64,000 nt of DNA from Imbroritus primus (GCA_000272025.2 AKCV02000025.1:1-64000); one strand, 5' to 3'; positions 11,885 through 21,457 are shown, counted from the first letter of the stretch. Numbers and translations are program-made. The notes: a model not told the origin generated them from the letters alone.

Positions 11885-12375
11885 TGACGTACCGGCCTGC
11901 GCCTTCCTGCGCAGGCTTGGCCATGGAAAGCGCGTCTTTCCCCCGGGCTGCACGGCTCACAGAAACGGATGAGTTTTCATCCGTTTTTGCTTTGCGGCCC
12001 CGCAAGCGCAGCCGGCATTTCGTGTTGTATGTCAGGGAAAATGGCGGGCCACGCGCCCGCCTCGGCCTGGTCATTGGCAAGAAGTTCGCGCCACGGGCTG
12101 TGGAACGCAACCTCGTCAAACGGGTGGCGCGGGAACTGTTTCGCCACCGGCAGGACGCGCTGGGCCACAGCGATATCCTGTTCCGCATGCAGGCCCGCTT
12201 TCCGCGCAGCGAAACCGCGAGCCGCACCGCCATGCGTGCCGAATGCCGTGCCGAACTGACGCAGTTGCTGGCCTCGGCCATGCGCAGTGCACCGGCGTGC
12301 GTTGTGCCCGTTGCGGGCCCCGCGGGTTCCGGCTGCAACCATCCGGAGACTGACCATCCGGAGACTGGCGCATGA
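11884..12375 (+). CDS. rnpA: ribonuclease P protein component
   Basis: The small basic protein subunit of RNase P helps the catalytic RNA mature tRNA 5' ends. The signature [29 protein letters not shown] is spread around residues 58-88; the first part is the conserved substrate-binding face. From ATG 11884, which overlaps the rpmH stop, it is 163 residues. An alternative ATG at 11923 gives 150 and fits the family N-terminus equally well. The C-terminus is longer than usual and ends in a duplicated HPET(D/G) caused by a perfect 15-bp tandem repeat (12338-12367). Its TGA overlaps the yidD ATG (ATGA). Confidence 0.93.
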   Translation: MTYRPAPSCAGLAMESASFPRAARLTETDEFSSVFALRPRKRSRHFVLYVRENGGPRARLGLVIGKKFAPRAVERNLVKRVARELFRHRQDALGHSDILFRMQARFPRSETASRTAMRAECRAELTQLLASAMRSAPACVVPVAGPAGSGCNHPETDHPETGA

Positions 12376-12644
12376 AAAAGCTTCTGCTCCTGCTGATCCG
12401 TGGCTACCAGATCGCCCTGAGTCCCTTCTTCGGCGCGCAATGCCGTTTTCACCCGACCTGCTCGCACTATGCGCAGGAGGCGATCACCCGCTACGGCGCG
12501 GGCCGTGGCGGCAGGCTGGCCCTGGGCCGGTTGTGCCGCTGCCATCCGTTCACACGGGGCGGGTATGATCCGGTTCCGGATCTCACCGCATCACGCGCAA
12601 CGGCCGCTGCCCGCCGTTGCTCCGTCAAACTTCCTCGACCATAA
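12372..12644 (+). CDS. yidD: membrane protein insertion efficiency factor YidD
   Basis: A 90-residue inner-membrane-associated protein that assists YidC-dependent insertion. Family hallmarks are the amphipathic N-terminal helix ([20 protein letters not shown]), [11 protein letters not shown] near residues 24-34, and [15 protein letters not shown]. It overlaps rnpA by four bases and lies 6 bases before yidC, so the three genes form one translationally linked unit. The C-terminal 25 residues are basic and poorly conserved, as usual. Confidence 0.95.
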   Translation: MKKLLLLLIRGYQIALSPFFGAQCRFHPTCSHYAQEAITRYGAGRGGRLALGRLCRCHPFTRGGYDPVPDLTASRATAAARRCSVKLPRP

Positions 12645-12650
12645 GCCGAC

Positions 12651-14300
12651 ATGGACATCAAACGCACCATCCTGTGGGTCATTTTTTCGCTGGCGGTTGT
12701 CATGCTCTATGACAACTGGCAGCGCGCCAGCGGGAATCCCTCGATGTTTTTCCCCACGCCGGCGAGCACTGCCGCATCGGCGCCGGCCTCCAGCCCCGCC
12801 GCAGGCGGCGCGCCCGCGCCCGCAGCTGGCATTGCTGCTCCCGCTGGCACGCAGACGCCTGCCCCGGCCGCCCAGCCGAGCGGCGAGAAAGTGGTAGTGA
12901 CCACCGACCTGATGAAGGTCGAGTTCGACAGCGCTGGCGGCATCGTCTCGCGCCTCGAGCTGCTCAAGCACCTGGGCAATGACGGCCAGCCGATGGTGCT
13001 GTTCGAACATGATGCCATCCGCAGCTACCTCGCCCGCTCGGGCCTGATCGGCGGCGATTTCCCGAACCATACCGCGCAGTTCAAGGTCGAGCCGGGTCCG
13101 CGTGAGCTGGGCAGCGCCAACGAGTTGACGGTGCGCCTCACGGCCGAGCAGAACGGTGTGAAGCTGGTGAAGACGTATGTGCTGCAGCGCGGCAGCTACG
13201 TCATCAATACGCGCTTTGATGTGACCAACGCCAGCGCCGCGCCGATCAACCCGATGCTGTACATGGAACTGGTGCGCGACAGCAGCCAGGTGGAAGCCTC
13301 CAAGTTCTACAGCACCTTCACTGGCCCGGCCGTGTACACGGACGCCGACAAGTTCAGCAAGATTTCCTTCTCCGATATCGACAAGGGCAAGGCCAAGGTG
13401 CCGCCGGTGTCGCAGGACGGCTGGATCGCCATGGTGCAGCACTATTTCGCCAGCGCCTGGATCCCGCAGCAGGACAAGCAGCACAGCTTCTACGTGCAGA
13501 AGATCGACGCTAACCTGTACCGCATCGGCGTGCAGCAGCCGCTCGGCACGGTGGCGCCGGGCGCCACTGCCTCGAGCGAGGCGCGTCTGTTCACCGGCCC
13601 CCAGGAAGAGCGCATGCTCGAGAAGATCGCGCCCGGCCTGGAACTGGTGAAGGACTACGGCTGGCTGACCATCCTCGCCAAGCCGCTGTTCTGGCTGCTT
13701 GAAAAGCTGCATGGTTTTATCGGCAACTGGGGCTGGTCGATCATTGCCCTGACCGTGCTCATCAAGCTCGCCTTCTTCCCGCTCTCGGCCGCCAGCTACA
13801 AGTCGATGGCCAAGATGAAGGATGTGCAGCCGCGCATGACGGCCATCCGCGAACGCCACAAGGGCGATCCGCAGGCCATGAACAAGGCCATGATGGAGCT
13901 GTACCGCGCGGAAAAGGTCAACCCGCTCGGCGGCTGTTTGCCGATCGTCATCCAGATCCCGGTGTTCATCGCGCTGTACTGGGTGCTGCTGTCTTCCGTG
14001 GAAATGCGCCATGCTCCGTGGATTGGCTGGATTCACGACCTGTCGGCACCGGACCCGTGGTACATCCTGCCGATCGTCATGGCCGTGTCGATGTTCATCC
14101 AGACCAAACTGAACCCGACGCCGCCGGACCCGATCCAGGCCAAGGTCATGCTGTTCATGCCGCTGGTATTCTCGGTGATGTTCTTCTTCTTCCCGGCCGG
14201 CCTTGTGCTGTACTGGGTCGTGAACAACATCCTGTCGATCGCCCAGCAGTGGCAGATCAACCGCATGATGGGCAACCGCAAAAAGGCTATCGCGAAGTAA
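12651..14300 (+). CDS. yidC: membrane protein insertase YidC
   Basis: A 549-residue inner-membrane insertase that inserts proteins alone or with SecYEG. It begins [19 protein letters not shown], the proteobacterial YidC signal-anchor. A Pro/Ala-rich linker follows (about residues 28-75), then the large periplasmic beta domain, then the conserved five-helix core from about residue 350 (containing [14 protein letters not shown] and [16 protein letters not shown]) and a basic tail. It is followed by a strong terminator, so the rpmH operon ends here and mnmE has its own start. Confidence 0.97.
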   Translation: MDIKRTILWVIFSLAVVMLYDNWQRASGNPSMFFPTPASTAASAPASSPAAGGAPAPAAGIAAPAGTQTPAPAAQPSGEKVVVTTDLMKVEFDSAGGIVSRLELLKHLGNDGQPMVLFEHDAIRSYLARSGLIGGDFPNHTAQFKVEPGPRELGSANELTVRLTAEQNGVKLVKTYVLQRGSYVINTRFDVTNASAAPINPMLYMELVRDSSQVEASKFYSTFTGPAVYTDADKFSKISFSDIDKGKAKVPPVSQDGWIAMVQHYFASAWIPQQDKQHSFYVQKIDANLYRIGVQQPLGTVAPGATASSEARLFTGPQEERMLEKIAPGLELVKDYGWLTILAKPLFWLLEKLHGFIGNWGWSIIALTVLIKLAFFPLSAASYKSMAKMKDVQPRMTAIRERHKGDPQAMNKAMMELYRAEKVNPLGGCLPIVIQIPVFIALYWVLLSSVEMRHAPWIGWIHDLSAPDPWYILPIVMAVSMFIQTKLNPTPPDPIQAKVMLFMPLVFSVMFFFFPAGLVLYWVVNNILSIAQQWQINRMMGNRKKAIAK

Positions 14301-14325
14301 CGCGCTGTCCCTGCCCGACCCCTTC

Positions 14326-14351
14326 AAACGCCCGGCTCGCCGGGCGTTTTT
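14326..14351 (+). terminator. terminator after yidC
   Basis: A 10-bp stem AAACGCCCGG / CCGGGCGTTT with a 4-base loop runs straight into TTTTT on the plus strand, 26 bases past the yidC stop. Confidence 0.9.
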
Positions 14352-14381
14352 GTTTTCGCGTGTTTTATCGGACAATGAGGC

Positions 14382-15821
14382 ATGACCGTTTCCGCTCCTC
14401 CCATCGTCGCCATCGCCACCGCACCGGGCCGCGGCGGCATCGGCGTGGTGCGCCTGTCCTTCGGCTCGCTCGATGCGGCGGCGATTGCGCCGCTCATCGA
14501 AGGCGTGTGCGGCCAGGCGCTCGAACCGCGCCACGCGCACTACCTCGGCTTTCGCGATGACGACGGCAGCGTCATCGACCGCGGCCTCGCGCTGTACTTT
14601 CCAGCACCGCATTCCTATACCGGCGAGACCGTGCTCGAACTGCAAGGTCACGGCGGCCCCGTCGTGATGCAATTGCTGTTGGCGCGCTGCCTGCGTCTCG
14701 GCGACAGCATCGGCCTGCGCCTTGCCGAACCCGGCGAATTCACGCGCCGCGCCTTCCTCAACGACAAGCTCGACCTGGCTCAGGCCGAAGCCGTGGCGGA
14801 CCTCATCGAAGCCAGCACCGAAGCCGCCGCGCGCTCGGCCGCGCGCTCGATGGACGGTGCGTTCTCCGATGCGGTGCATGCGCTGGTCGACAAGGTCATC
14901 CACCTGCGCATGCTGGTCGAGGCCACGCTGGATTTTCCGGAAGAGGAAATCGACTTTCTCGAAGCCGCCAACGCGCGCGGCCAGCTTGCCGAGATCCAGA
15001 CCCAGCTTGCCGATGTGCTGCGCCAGTCGACCCAGGGGGCGCTGCTGCGCGAGGGTTTGAACGTGGTGCTCGCCGGCCAGCCCAACGTCGGCAAATCGTC
15101 ATTGCTGAATGCTCTGGCCGGCGCCGAACTCGCTATCGTCACGCCGATTCCCGGCACCACGCGCGACAAGGTGCAGCAGACCATCCAGATCGAAGGCATC
15201 CCGCTCAATATCGTCGACACCGCTGGCCTGCGTGACACGCAGGATGAGGTCGAACGCATCGGCATCCAGCACACCTGGGACGCCATCGGCAAAGCCGATG
15301 TCGTGCTGCATCTGATCGACGCACCGAGCTACGCGCAACATGGTCTCAGCGCGGCTGACGACGAGATCAACGACCGCATCGCCGGCATGATTCCCGCCGG
15401 TACCCCGATACTGCGCGTGGTCAACAAGATCGACCTCGCCCCGGCGGCCGGCGACATGACCTTCGGCGGCAACCGTCCGCACGTGGTCGCCGCCAATGGT
15501 CCCAATCCCACCGAGATCTGGGTCTCCGCCAAGCAAAACAAAGGCATCGACCTGCTGCGCGCCACCCTGCTACGCGTGGCCGGCTGGCAGGCGGGCGGTG
15601 GCGGTGTGTACCTGGCGCGCGAACGCCACCTCGTCGCCCTGCGCGCCGCGCAACGCTACCTGCGCGAAGCCGAAGACCGCGCCAACGAACAGGCGCAGTC
15701 GCTCGATCTGTTTGCCGAAGAACTGCGGCTTGCCCAGGAGCAGTTGAACAGCATCACCGGGGAGTTCACGAGTGATGATTTGCTCGGGGTGATTTTTACG
15801 CGGTTCTGCATCGGGAAGTAG
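14382..15821 (+). CDS. mnmE: tRNA uridine-5-carboxymethylaminomethyl(34) synthesis GTPase
   Basis: A 479-residue GTPase that, with MnmG, installs the cmnm5 modification on tRNA wobble U34. The N-terminal folate-binding domain starts with [19 protein letters not shown]. The inserted Ras-like G domain has G1 [14 protein letters not shown] (residues ~229-242), G3 DTAGLRD and G4 NKID. The protein ends in the diagnostic FCIGK, whose Cys is catalytically important. The partner mnmG is not in the window. The gene sits at its usual place after yidC, separated by the terminator at 14326. Confidence 0.97.
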   Translation: MTVSAPPIVAIATAPGRGGIGVVRLSFGSLDAAAIAPLIEGVCGQALEPRHAHYLGFRDDDGSVIDRGLALYFPAPHSYTGETVLELQGHGGPVVMQLLLARCLRLGDSIGLRLAEPGEFTRRAFLNDKLDLAQAEAVADLIEASTEAAARSAARSMDGAFSDAVHALVDKVIHLRMLVEATLDFPEEEIDFLEAANARGQLAEIQTQLADVLRQSTQGALLREGLNVVLAGQPNVGKSSLLNALAGAELAIVTPIPGTTRDKVQQTIQIEGIPLNIVDTAGLRDTQDEVERIGIQHTWDAIGKADVVLHLIDAPSYAQHGLSAADDEINDRIAGMIPAGTPILRVVNKIDLAPAAGDMTFGGNRPHVVAANGPNPTEIWVSAKQNKGIDLLRATLLRVAGWQAGGGGVYLARERHLVALRAAQRYLREAEDRANEQAQSLDLFAEELRLAQEQLNSITGEFTSDDLLGVIFTRFCIGK

Positions 15822-15857
15822 TCAGCCACCCTCTGGAACGATCTGGCGGACACGAAA

Positions 15858-15877
15858 AAGCCGGCACATGCCGGCTT
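15858..15877 (-). terminator. terminator of the CzcE-like gene
   Basis: An 8-bp stem AAGCCGGC / GCCGGCTT with a 4-base loop is followed on the minus strand by a short T run (AAAAA at 15855-15859 on plus). It lies 49 bases past the stop of the minus-strand gene and between two convergent genes. Confidence 0.75.
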
Positions 15878-15926
15878 GGGGGCCGCCCCTGGAATTGCCA
15901 GGACGGCGGGAGGGGCAGAAACGCGA

Positions 15927-16301
15927 TCAGCGGTACAGCGACGCACGCTCCAGGTTCAGCCGGACCGTGTTCGCCTGCGGCAGATCGGGCAGCAGCTGGC
16001 TCAGCTGGACTGTACGGTGGCGCACTGCCGGGGCGAAGCTCCAGGCGGCGATACGGTCTCCGGAACGGAACGCCACGGTCTCGCCGCTTTCGAGATTGAT
16101 CCAGCCTCCGGCCTGCGCCAGGTCGATGGTGCGGGTCGCCTCGGCGACCGTCGCGGGGCGGCCGTACAGGCTGATCGGATTCTCCCACGCCGGGACCACG
16201 GCAGCACGCTGCGGAGCAGCCGGGTTGGCCTGGGCGGCGGCGGGCATGGCGGACACGGCACCGAGGATGGCAAGGGCGAGGGCAAGACGGGTCTGTTTCA
16301 T
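15927..16301 (-). CDS. CzcE-like periplasmic metal-binding protein
   Basis: A 124-residue exported protein with a signal peptide (MKQTRLALALAILGAVSAMP, cut after AAAQA about residue 25). The mature part contains TRTIDLAQAGGWINLESGETVAFR and RTVQLSQLLP, the pattern of the CzcE family of periplasmic heavy-metal-binding proteins in Cupriavidus-type efflux clusters. The start at 16301 has an AAGGAG ribosome site; the open frame continues upstream to 16469 without meaning. A CusR/CopR-like box lies 72 bases upstream (16373-16388), matching one before the two-component operon at 20 kb. A copper or czc-metal buffering role is inferred; the metal is unknown. Confidence 0.75.
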   Translation of the reverse strand: MKQTRLALALAILGAVSAMPAAAQANPAAPQRAAVVPAWENPISLYGRPATVAEATRTIDLAQAGGWINLESGETVAFRSGDRIAAWSFAPAVRHRTVQLSQLLPDLPQANTVRLNLERASLYR

Positions 16302-16372
16302 GGTGTTCTCCTTTGTTTCGTAGCAACAGGGCCAGTCTAGTGAGCGCATCCCGACGGGAACGTGAGGCGGGG

Positions 16373-16388
16373 ATGACAGTTGTGTCAT
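16373..16388 (-). promoter_or_regulatory. CusR/CopR-type metal-response box upstream of the CzcE-like gene
   Basis: The 16-bp inverted repeat ATGACAGTTGTGTCAT fits the known CusR/CopR box pattern (ATGACAA, 2 bases, TTGTCAT) with few deviations. A -10-like TAGACT (minus strand, 16334-16339) lies 44 bases downstream centre to centre. The same arrangement occurs upstream of the regulator operon at 20357-20372. Confidence 0.65.
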
Positions 16389-16412
16389 GCACGGGCTGGC
16401 GCCAGCAGTCGG

Positions 16413-16450
16413 CAAAAAAAAACCGCTGCACGGGCGGAGCCATGCAGCGG
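16413..16450 (-). terminator. terminator of the porin gene
   Basis: An 8-bp stem CCGCTGCA / TGCAGCGG (16423-16430 and 16443-16450) is followed on the minus strand by an unbroken T run (A run at 16414-16422 on plus). It lies 43 bases past the porin stop. Confidence 0.85.
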
Positions 16451-16492
16451 CGCAAACTCCTTTTCCCAAGGAGCGTCGATATGCGTGCCGTA

Positions 16493-17536
16493 TCAGAACC
16501 GGTGGCGGATGCCGGCGACCACGCCCGTCTGGTTTTCCCCGGCGACCACGCTGCCGTAGCCATTCAGGCCGAGCTGCGAACCATCCTTGTTGCGTGCGTA
16601 GGCGACATTCAGATAGAGATCCGTGCGCTTCGACAGCATGTAGTCACTCGAGACCACGAAGATCATCGGATCCGCCTTGCTGTTGCGCGTGTCGGTGTAG
16701 TAGGCCGCGCCCGCCAGCGACAGTGCCGGCGTGGCCTGGTAGCGCGCGCCGAGCCAGTAGAGGTTGGAGCGGAAATCGCTGCCCGTGGCCACGCTGCCCT
16801 TGAGCCAGCGGTAGCCGGCAAACGCGCGTACCGGACCGAAGGCATAGCTGCCGCCGGCCAGCAGGCGGCGGTCCTTGTTGTCGCGCGTGGCGATGGACGT
16901 GCCCTGGAATTCGTCATACGCCACCCCGAATGTCACAGGGCCGTTGGCGTAGTGCAGGCTGCCGCCGAAATTGCGGTCCACCTTCGACTGCCCCGCGACT
17001 TCGCCGGTACCGGTGCGGCCGAAGCTGTACAGGCCTGACACGGTCAGTCCGGAGACGCTGTGGCTGTACTTGATCGCGTTGTCGGCGCGGCCGGCGAGGA
17101 TGTCATCGCTGCGGTACAGGCCATAGTGCGGCGCGAAGCCCATCGGATCGAGCAGGATGGCGGTATCGTAGAGTGGCGTAGTCTGCCGGCCCAGCGTCAG
17201 CTTGCCAAACCCTCCGCTCAGGCCGACGAAGGAACTGCGGTCGAACAGGCGGCTACTGGTGCTACCGTTGTCCAGCGAGAATCCGCTTTCGAGTTCGAAG
17301 ATTGCGCTCAGGCCGCCACCGAGATCTTCCTTGCCGCGCAGGCCCCAGCGGCTGGTCGACATATTGCCCGACGACATGCGGAACACGCTGCCATCGCCGC
17401 TGGCAGCCGGTGCGTTGGTCAGGTATTCGACACCGATATCGGCGATGCCATACAGCGTGACGCTCGACTGGGCGGAGGCGACGCCCGCGGATGCCGCGAG
17501 CACGGCCGACACTGCCATTCCTTGATGCCATTTCAT
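16493..17536 (-). CDS. Gram-negative trimeric porin (Burkholderiales type)
   Basis: A 347-residue outer-membrane general porin. A signal peptide (MKWHQGMAVSAVLAASAGVASA) is followed by QSSVTLYGIADIGVEYL, the standard first strand of the betaproteobacterial porin family. RWGLRGKEDLGGGL and LSGGFGKLTLGRQ are also typical, and the protein ends VAGIRHRF with the C-terminal Phe needed for BAM recognition. The start at 17536 has an AAGGAG site; the frame extends to 17572. It is monocistronic with its own terminator. It lies between two metal-response genes, which suggests, but does not prove, co-regulation. Confidence 0.93.
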   Translation of the reverse strand: MKWHQGMAVSAVLAASAGVASAQSSVTLYGIADIGVEYLTNAPAASGDGSVFRMSSGNMSTSRWGLRGKEDLGGGLSAIFELESGFSLDNGSTSSRLFDRSSFVGLSGGFGKLTLGRQTTPLYDTAILLDPMGFAPHYGLYRSDDILAGRADNAIKYSHSVSGLTVSGLYSFGRTGTGEVAGQSKVDRNFGGSLHYANGPVTFGVAYDEFQGTSIATRDNKDRRLLAGGSYAFGPVRAFAGYRWLKGSVATGSDFRSNLYWLGARYQATPALSLAGAAYYTDTRNSKADPMIFVVSSDYMLSKRTDLYLNVAYARNKDGSQLGLNGYGSVVAGENQTGVVAGIRHRF

Positions 17537-17600
17537 TGTGAGGTTCTCCTTTGGAAAATGCGAAACCGTCAAACGGTGCGAAGGAGTCTAGTGGCGCGTA

Positions 17601-17633
17601 GATTGCCGGCGGATTGCAGGCGGATTACGGTGC
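17601..17633 (-). repeat. three 11-bp direct repeats upstream of the porin gene
   Basis: Three imperfect copies follow each other with exact 11-base spacing: GATTGCCGGCG, GATTGCAGGCG and GATTACGGTGC. They lie 65-97 bases upstream of the porin ATG and just upstream of a -10-like TAGACT (17585-17590, minus). Helical-turn spacing is typical of OmpR-family regulator sites. Confidence 0.4.
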
Positions 17634-17676
17634 GCGCGGCCGTGGCTGGGCTGCAACGGATCGGCATGTGCAGTCG

Positions 17677-19056
17677 TCATGCCGGTGCATTGGCTTGCGT
17701 GTTGCGGCGGTTCGCTCTCTCCAGCGCGTCTGTCCGCGCCGCGTGCGGGAACACCAGTTCGAACCGGGTTGATCGGCTTCCTGCCGCCATGGCATGTACC
17801 GTGCCATGGTGCAGATGCATGATGGAGCGAACGATGGCGAGCCCCAGTCCGGTGGAGCGGATCGAATTGGCGCGGGCGGTGTCAACGCGATAGAAGCGTT
17901 CGAAGATACGCTCGCACTCCCCGGCCGCGATCGGTGTGCCGGTATTGACGATGCGGATGCGGTACGACGCCTGGCATGCGCATCCCTCCAACCGGATGAC
18001 GCTGTCAGGATCGGCATGCTGGATCGCATTGAGCACCACGTTGCCGATGCAACGCTGGAACAGCATCGGATCCGCCGTCAGCCAGCCGCTGGCATGGACC
18101 TCGAACGTGAGGCCGCGCTCATCGGCGAGCCCGTCGAAATAGTCGGCGATCTTCTGCAGCTCGGCTGCGGCATCGAGGCGCACGTGGCGCAGGGCAATGG
18201 CTGCATTGTCGGCGCGGGCCAGGAACAGCATCGCTTCCACCATGCGGTTGAGGCGTCCGTATTCGTGCAGGCTGTCTTCGATGACCCGCGCGTACTCCTC
18301 CGCCGGACGGGTACGCGACAGCACCACCTCGGCATGGCCGACCAGGTTGTTGAGCGGTGTACGGATGTCGTGCGCCAGATCCGCCGAAAACCGCGCGAGC
18401 CGCTCATAGCCGCTTTCCACGCGCGTCAGCATCTGGTTGAAGGCCGTGGCCATGGCGACCATCTCGGTGGGGGTGCCCGGCACGTGCACGCGGTAATCGA
18501 GATTCTCCACATCGATCTTGTGCACTTGCTCGACCAGTCGATGGATGGGCCGCAGTTCGCGCCGCGTGACATACGCGCCGGCCAGGATGGCGAGCAGCGC
18601 GCCGCCGAGCGCACCGCCAATCAGCCAGTAGCGAAACTGCCGCAACACCTCAGCGCGCTCCGCGCCATGCTGCAAGACCTCGATGCGGAGCGTCTGGCGA
18701 TCGGCGGAACGGGCATCGCCGCTGGCGGACATCGGGGCGACGGGCGAGTCCGGCCCGGCAGCGACATCGCCGAACACATACGTCTGCCATTGTGGCGTGA
18801 CCAGCCGCACGCTCAGGCCGCGATGGCCGCGTACCACGTCCTCGAAGCGATGGCGGTCGGCGGCGAGGCCTTCGGTCACTGGCGTCTCGGCGACAAGATG
18901 ACGGATCTGGCCGAGCTTGCCCTCCACGGTGCGCTCGTCCTTGGCCTCCAGCTGGGCTTGCAGCGTGAAGTAGGCATAGCAGCCGACACCGCCGATGGCC
19001 AGCGTGACCAGCAGCGAGACCAGCCACGCCAGCCGGGCGGTCAAGGTCCTAGGCAT
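17677..19056 (-). CDS. heavy-metal-type sensor histidine kinase
   Basis: A 459-residue membrane kinase of the CusS/CzcS type. Two membrane helices (about residues 9-32 and 143-165) enclose a periplasmic sensor domain. A HAMP domain, the H-box [16 protein letters not shown] (phospho-acceptor His about residue 229), the N-box [10 protein letters not shown] and the GLGLAIV ATP-lid motif follow. [12 protein letters not shown] is characteristic of the heavy-metal sensor subfamily. The start at 19056 overlaps the regulator gene by 8 bases; the open frame upstream is the regulator in another phase. It would phosphorylate the regulator encoded just upstream. Confidence 0.92.
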   Translation of the reverse strand: MPRTLTARLAWLVSLLVTLAIGGVGCYAYFTLQAQLEAKDERTVEGKLGQIRHLVAETPVTEGLAADRHRFEDVVRGHRGLSVRLVTPQWQTYVFGDVAAGPDSPVAPMSASGDARSADRQTLRIEVLQHGAERAEVLRQFRYWLIGGALGGALLAILAGAYVTRRELRPIHRLVEQVHKIDVENLDYRVHVPGTPTEMVAMATAFNQMLTRVESGYERLARFSADLAHDIRTPLNNLVGHAEVVLSRTRPAEEYARVIEDSLHEYGRLNRMVEAMLFLARADNAAIALRHVRLDAAAELQKIADYFDGLADERGLTFEVHASGWLTADPMLFQRCIGNVVLNAIQHADPDSVIRLEGCACQASYRIRIVNTGTPIAAGECERIFERFYRVDTARANSIRSTGLGLAIVRSIMHLHHGTVHAMAAGSRSTRFELVFPHAARTDALERANRRNTQANAPA

Positions 19057-19732
19057 CGCGCCCCCGTGCGGCGTCGAGCACGTAGCCGAGGCCGCGCACG
19101 GTGTAGATGAGGCGATGCTCGAACGGTTCGTCGATCTTCGCGCGCAGGCGGCGGATGGCGACATCGACGACATTGGTGTCGGTATCGAAATTGACGTCCC
19201 ATACCTGGGAGGCGATTTCGCTGCGCGACAGCACTTCACCATGGCGGCGCGCCAGCAGATGCAGCAGCGCAAACTCGCGCGCCGTCAGGTCGAGGCGCAC
19301 CCCGTCGCGCATCACGCGGCGGCCGAGCACGTCGATGTCGAGGCCGTCGACCTCCAGCCGTTCCGCTTCGCGCCCCACCGCGCGCTTCAGGCAGCGGCGG
19401 ATGCGCGCCAGCAGTTCGGCAAAGGCGAACGGTTTGACCAGGTAGTCGTCGGCACCGAGTTCGAAACCGCGCAGGCGGTCGCGCACATCGTCGCGCGCCG
19501 TCAGAAAGATGACCGGCGCCTCGGTGTGCTGGCGGATCGTCTGCATGACTTGCCAGCCATCCAGGTCCGGCAGCATGACATCCAGCAGGATCAGGTCGTA
19601 GCGCGACTCGCGCGCCTGGTGCACCCCCTCGGGCCCGGTCGCGGCGAGGTCCACGACGAAGCCGGATTCGCTCAACCCCTTGTGCAGGAAATCCGCCGTC
19701 CGGCGTTCGTCTTCGATGATGAGAACTTTCAT
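19049..19732 (-). CDS. OmpR/PhoB-family heavy-metal response regulator
   Basis: A 227-residue DNA-binding response regulator. The receiver domain begins [20 protein letters not shown], with phospho-acceptor Asp51 in [12 protein letters not shown] and the conserved Lys in [10 protein letters not shown]. The C-terminal winged helix contains [22 protein letters not shown] and ends VRGLGYVLD. The pattern matches CusR/CopR/CzcR. The ATG (19732) overlaps the stop of the upstream small exported protein (ATGA), and its own stop overlaps the kinase gene, so the three genes form a coupled operon. The operon and the CzcE-like gene share a predicted target box. Confidence 0.93.
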   Translation of the reverse strand: MKVLIIEDERRTADFLHKGLSESGFVVDLAATGPEGVHQARESRYDLILLDVMLPDLDGWQVMQTIRQHTEAPVIFLTARDDVRDRLRGFELGADDYLVKPFAFAELLARIRRCLKRAVGREAERLEVDGLDIDVLGRRVMRDGVRLDLTAREFALLHLLARRHGEVLSRSEIASQVWDVNFDTDTNVVDVAIRRLRAKIDEPFEHRLIYTVRGLGYVLDAARGRDA

Positions 19733-20265
19733 GATGGCCGGGCTCCGGAAGATGCGTGTCGTACGCGCATGGATGCTCCCTGTTCGATTCGCCCGGCATG
19801 CGGGCGGACAGTTGCGGTGAGGGTTTCGCGCACGGCCGGGGGCCGTGCCGAAGCAGCGACGCACGATGTGGATGCCGGAAGGCTTATCGGCGTTGCGGGC
19901 GAAGATCGGTCAGACGCGCGGGCCCCACTGGGGCTTGTCCGGCCGATCCGGATCGCGGGAGGGTGCAGCGGTGTCATGGCCGTTGCGTGCGCTGCCAGTG
20001 GAGTTGGCGCTTCGGCGTCGCAGGCTACCGTCGACAGCGGAAGGTGACCGCTGCCGCAAGCGTTGCCGCACGGCAGCTCGCTCAGCAGCAGTTCCGGTGA
20101 GTGCAGTGTGGATGGAGCGGACGGGATAGCCTGCGGTGCTGCCTCGCGTGCAGGCTGTGGCGATGCTACCGCTGCCGCAGCATGCGATACGGCAGTGGCC
20201 GCACCGATCCAGGCGGACTGCAGGCACAGCAAGAGAACGAGAACGATCGGCAGGAAACGGCGCAT
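19729..20265 (-). CDS. small exported CzcI-like protein
   Basis: A 178-residue protein beginning [20 protein letters not shown], a clear Sec signal peptide, then an Ala/Pro/Ser-rich body with His and Cys residues ([21 protein letters not shown]). The N-terminus resembles the CzcI regulators that lead czc operons; the body is low-complexity and I cannot assign it firmly. An upstream TTG (20274) is possible, but ATG 20265 fits the signal peptide. The stop overlaps the response regulator ATG, so it is the first gene of that operon. A metal-response box lies about 90 bases upstream. Confidence 0.6.
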   Translation of the reverse strand: MRRFLPIVLVLLLCLQSAWIGAATAVSHAAAAVASPQPAREAAPQAIPSAPSTLHSPELLLSELPCGNACGSGHLPLSTVACDAEAPTPLAAHATAMTPLHPPAIRIGRTSPSGARASDRSSPATPISLPASTSCVAASARPPAVRETLTATVRPHAGRIEQGASMRVRHASSGARPS

Positions 20266-20356
20266 GTCACACAAGGCGAAACACAGACCGCTGCACGGGC
20301 TGCGTCACAGATTATCCAGAATACCGCAGGCAGGATGACGCGCAGATAGCCGGAAG

Positions 20357-20372
20357 ATGACGACATTGTCAT
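20357..20372 (-). promoter_or_regulatory. CusR/CopR-type metal-response box upstream of the regulator operon
   Basis: ATGACGACATTGTCAT matches the ATGACAA-2-TTGTCAT pattern with one deviation. A -10-like TATTCT (minus strand, 20318-20323) lies 44 bases downstream, exactly the spacing seen at the CzcE-like gene. This suggests autoregulation by the operon's own regulator. Confidence 0.65.
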
Positions 20373-20414
20373 GCTGGCTGCGGCGCGGTGTGCGCGGTAC
20401 AGCCAGCATGAAAC

Positions 20415-20435
20415 ACCCTGTAGCCGCTACAGGGT
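20415..20435. repeat. 10-bp perfect inverted repeat
   Basis: ACCCTGTAGC and GCTACAGGGT flank a single central C, between the divergent metal-regulator operon and the end of the DUF1428 operon. No T run follows, so it may be an operator or a weak terminator for the DUF1428 operon. Confidence 0.4.
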
Positions 20436-20508
20436 CAAGCGGGAAACGATGATCGGTGACGAAGCGATGCACGCACAGCCAGCGGCTGCCGTTCGTGCAT
20501 CGACCGGA

Positions 20509-20868
20509 TCAGCCTTCGACCAGGACCTTGAAGCCGCCGCAGCCCATGCGCTCCATGTCGAACGGCATCGGCTGGTCCGCGAAGGCCTTCATGCGCGGAT
20601 CGTTGCAGATCTTGCCCATGACTTCGTCACGCACGGCCTTGCCCGGATAGACGATCCACGCAAAGATCACCACTTCATCCTCTTTTGCACTGGCGGACTG
20701 GACCAGCGACCGCATGCCCGGCGGATGCATGTCGTCGCCGACGCATTCGTAATACTCGAGGGCACCGTATTCGCGGAACACCTTGCTGGCCACCGTGGCC
20801 ATGGCGCGGTACGCATCGAGATCGGCGCGTGCCACGGGCAGCAGAAAGCCATCGACATACTTTTCCAT
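20509..20868 (-). CDS. DUF1428 family protein
   Basis: A 119-residue soluble protein starting MEKYVDGFLLPVARADLDAY and containing FREYGALEYYECVGDD and FAWIVYPGKAVRDEV. These are the signature stretches of DUF1428, a dimeric alpha/beta-barrel fold related to the antibiotic-biosynthesis monooxygenase fold, with no established reaction. An AGGAG site sits just before ATG 20868. It is the last gene of a three-gene unit with SRPBCC and VOC proteins; the gap to SRPBCC is 103 bases. Confidence 0.9.
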   Translation of the reverse strand: MEKYVDGFLLPVARADLDAYRAMATVASKVFREYGALEYYECVGDDMHPPGMRSLVQSASAKEDEVVIFAWIVYPGKAVRDEVMGKICNDPRMKAFADQPMPFDMERMGCGGFKVLVEG

Positions 20869-20971
20869 TGGTATCTCCTTCGGTTGTTTCAGGTCGAACG
20901 GTTGGGGCCAGACTCGTCTGTGGGCAAGCCTGCAGACGCTGCGCTGGCCCGATGGCGGACGTCTTGCGGGA

Positions 20972-21439
20972 TCAGCGCTGGCCGAGCACGCATTGTTCGA
21001 AGCGGTCGAGGCTCTGGCCCCAGCCGTCGTAGAAGCCCATGGCTTCGTGCTCGCGGCACGCCTCCTCGGTCCAGTGCAGTGCGCGGGCCGTGTAGCGCGT
21101 GGTGCCGTCGGGCAGCGGCTCGAACGTGGTGATGCAGGTAAAGAACGGTTTTTCTACCGGCTGCCAGTCGGGCACGTAGGCATCGGTGAACACCAGGCGC
21201 GCGTCCGGCACCACTTCGAGGAAGACGCCGGCGTTGTCGTATTCCTTGCCGTCCGGATCGCGCATCACGGTGTGGAAGACGCCACCGGGGCGCAGGTCCA
21301 TTTCGCACACGGGCGTGGTCATGCCATGCGGACCGAACCATTGCGGCAGCTGCTCGGTCCAGGCCTTGAACAGGCGCTCCGGCGGGGCGGCGATGATGCG
21401 CGTGATCTGCAGTTCGCGGGATGAGGTATTGGCGTTCAT
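20972..21439 (-). CDS. SRPBCC (AHSA1-type) domain protein
   Basis: A 155-residue single-domain protein of the START-like AHSA1 superfamily. It begins with ELQITRIIAAPPERLFKAWTE, followed by WFGPHGMTTPVCEMDLRPGG and a C-terminal amphipathic helix MGFYDGWGQSLDRFEQCV. Such proteins form a hydrophobic pocket and usually have no assigned ligand. The gene is 18 bases downstream of the VOC gene and clearly co-transcribed with it. VOC / AHSA1 / DUF1428 clusters of this type are often found next to a dedicated regulator, here the divergent AraC protein. Confidence 0.92.
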   Translation of the reverse strand: MNANTSSRELQITRIIAAPPERLFKAWTEQLPQWFGPHGMTTPVCEMDLRPGGVFHTVMRDPDGKEYDNAGVFLEVVPDARLVFTDAYVPDWQPVEKPFFTCITTFEPLPDGTTRYTARALHWTEEACREHEAMGFYDGWGQSLDRFEQCVLGQR

Positions 21440-21457
21440 GGGAGTCCTTGTCGGAAG

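Noticed and set aside
12591-14903. 770-residue open frame opposite yidC and mnmE
   Set aside because: Antisense shadow across two certain genes; His/Arg/Ala-rich and no homology.
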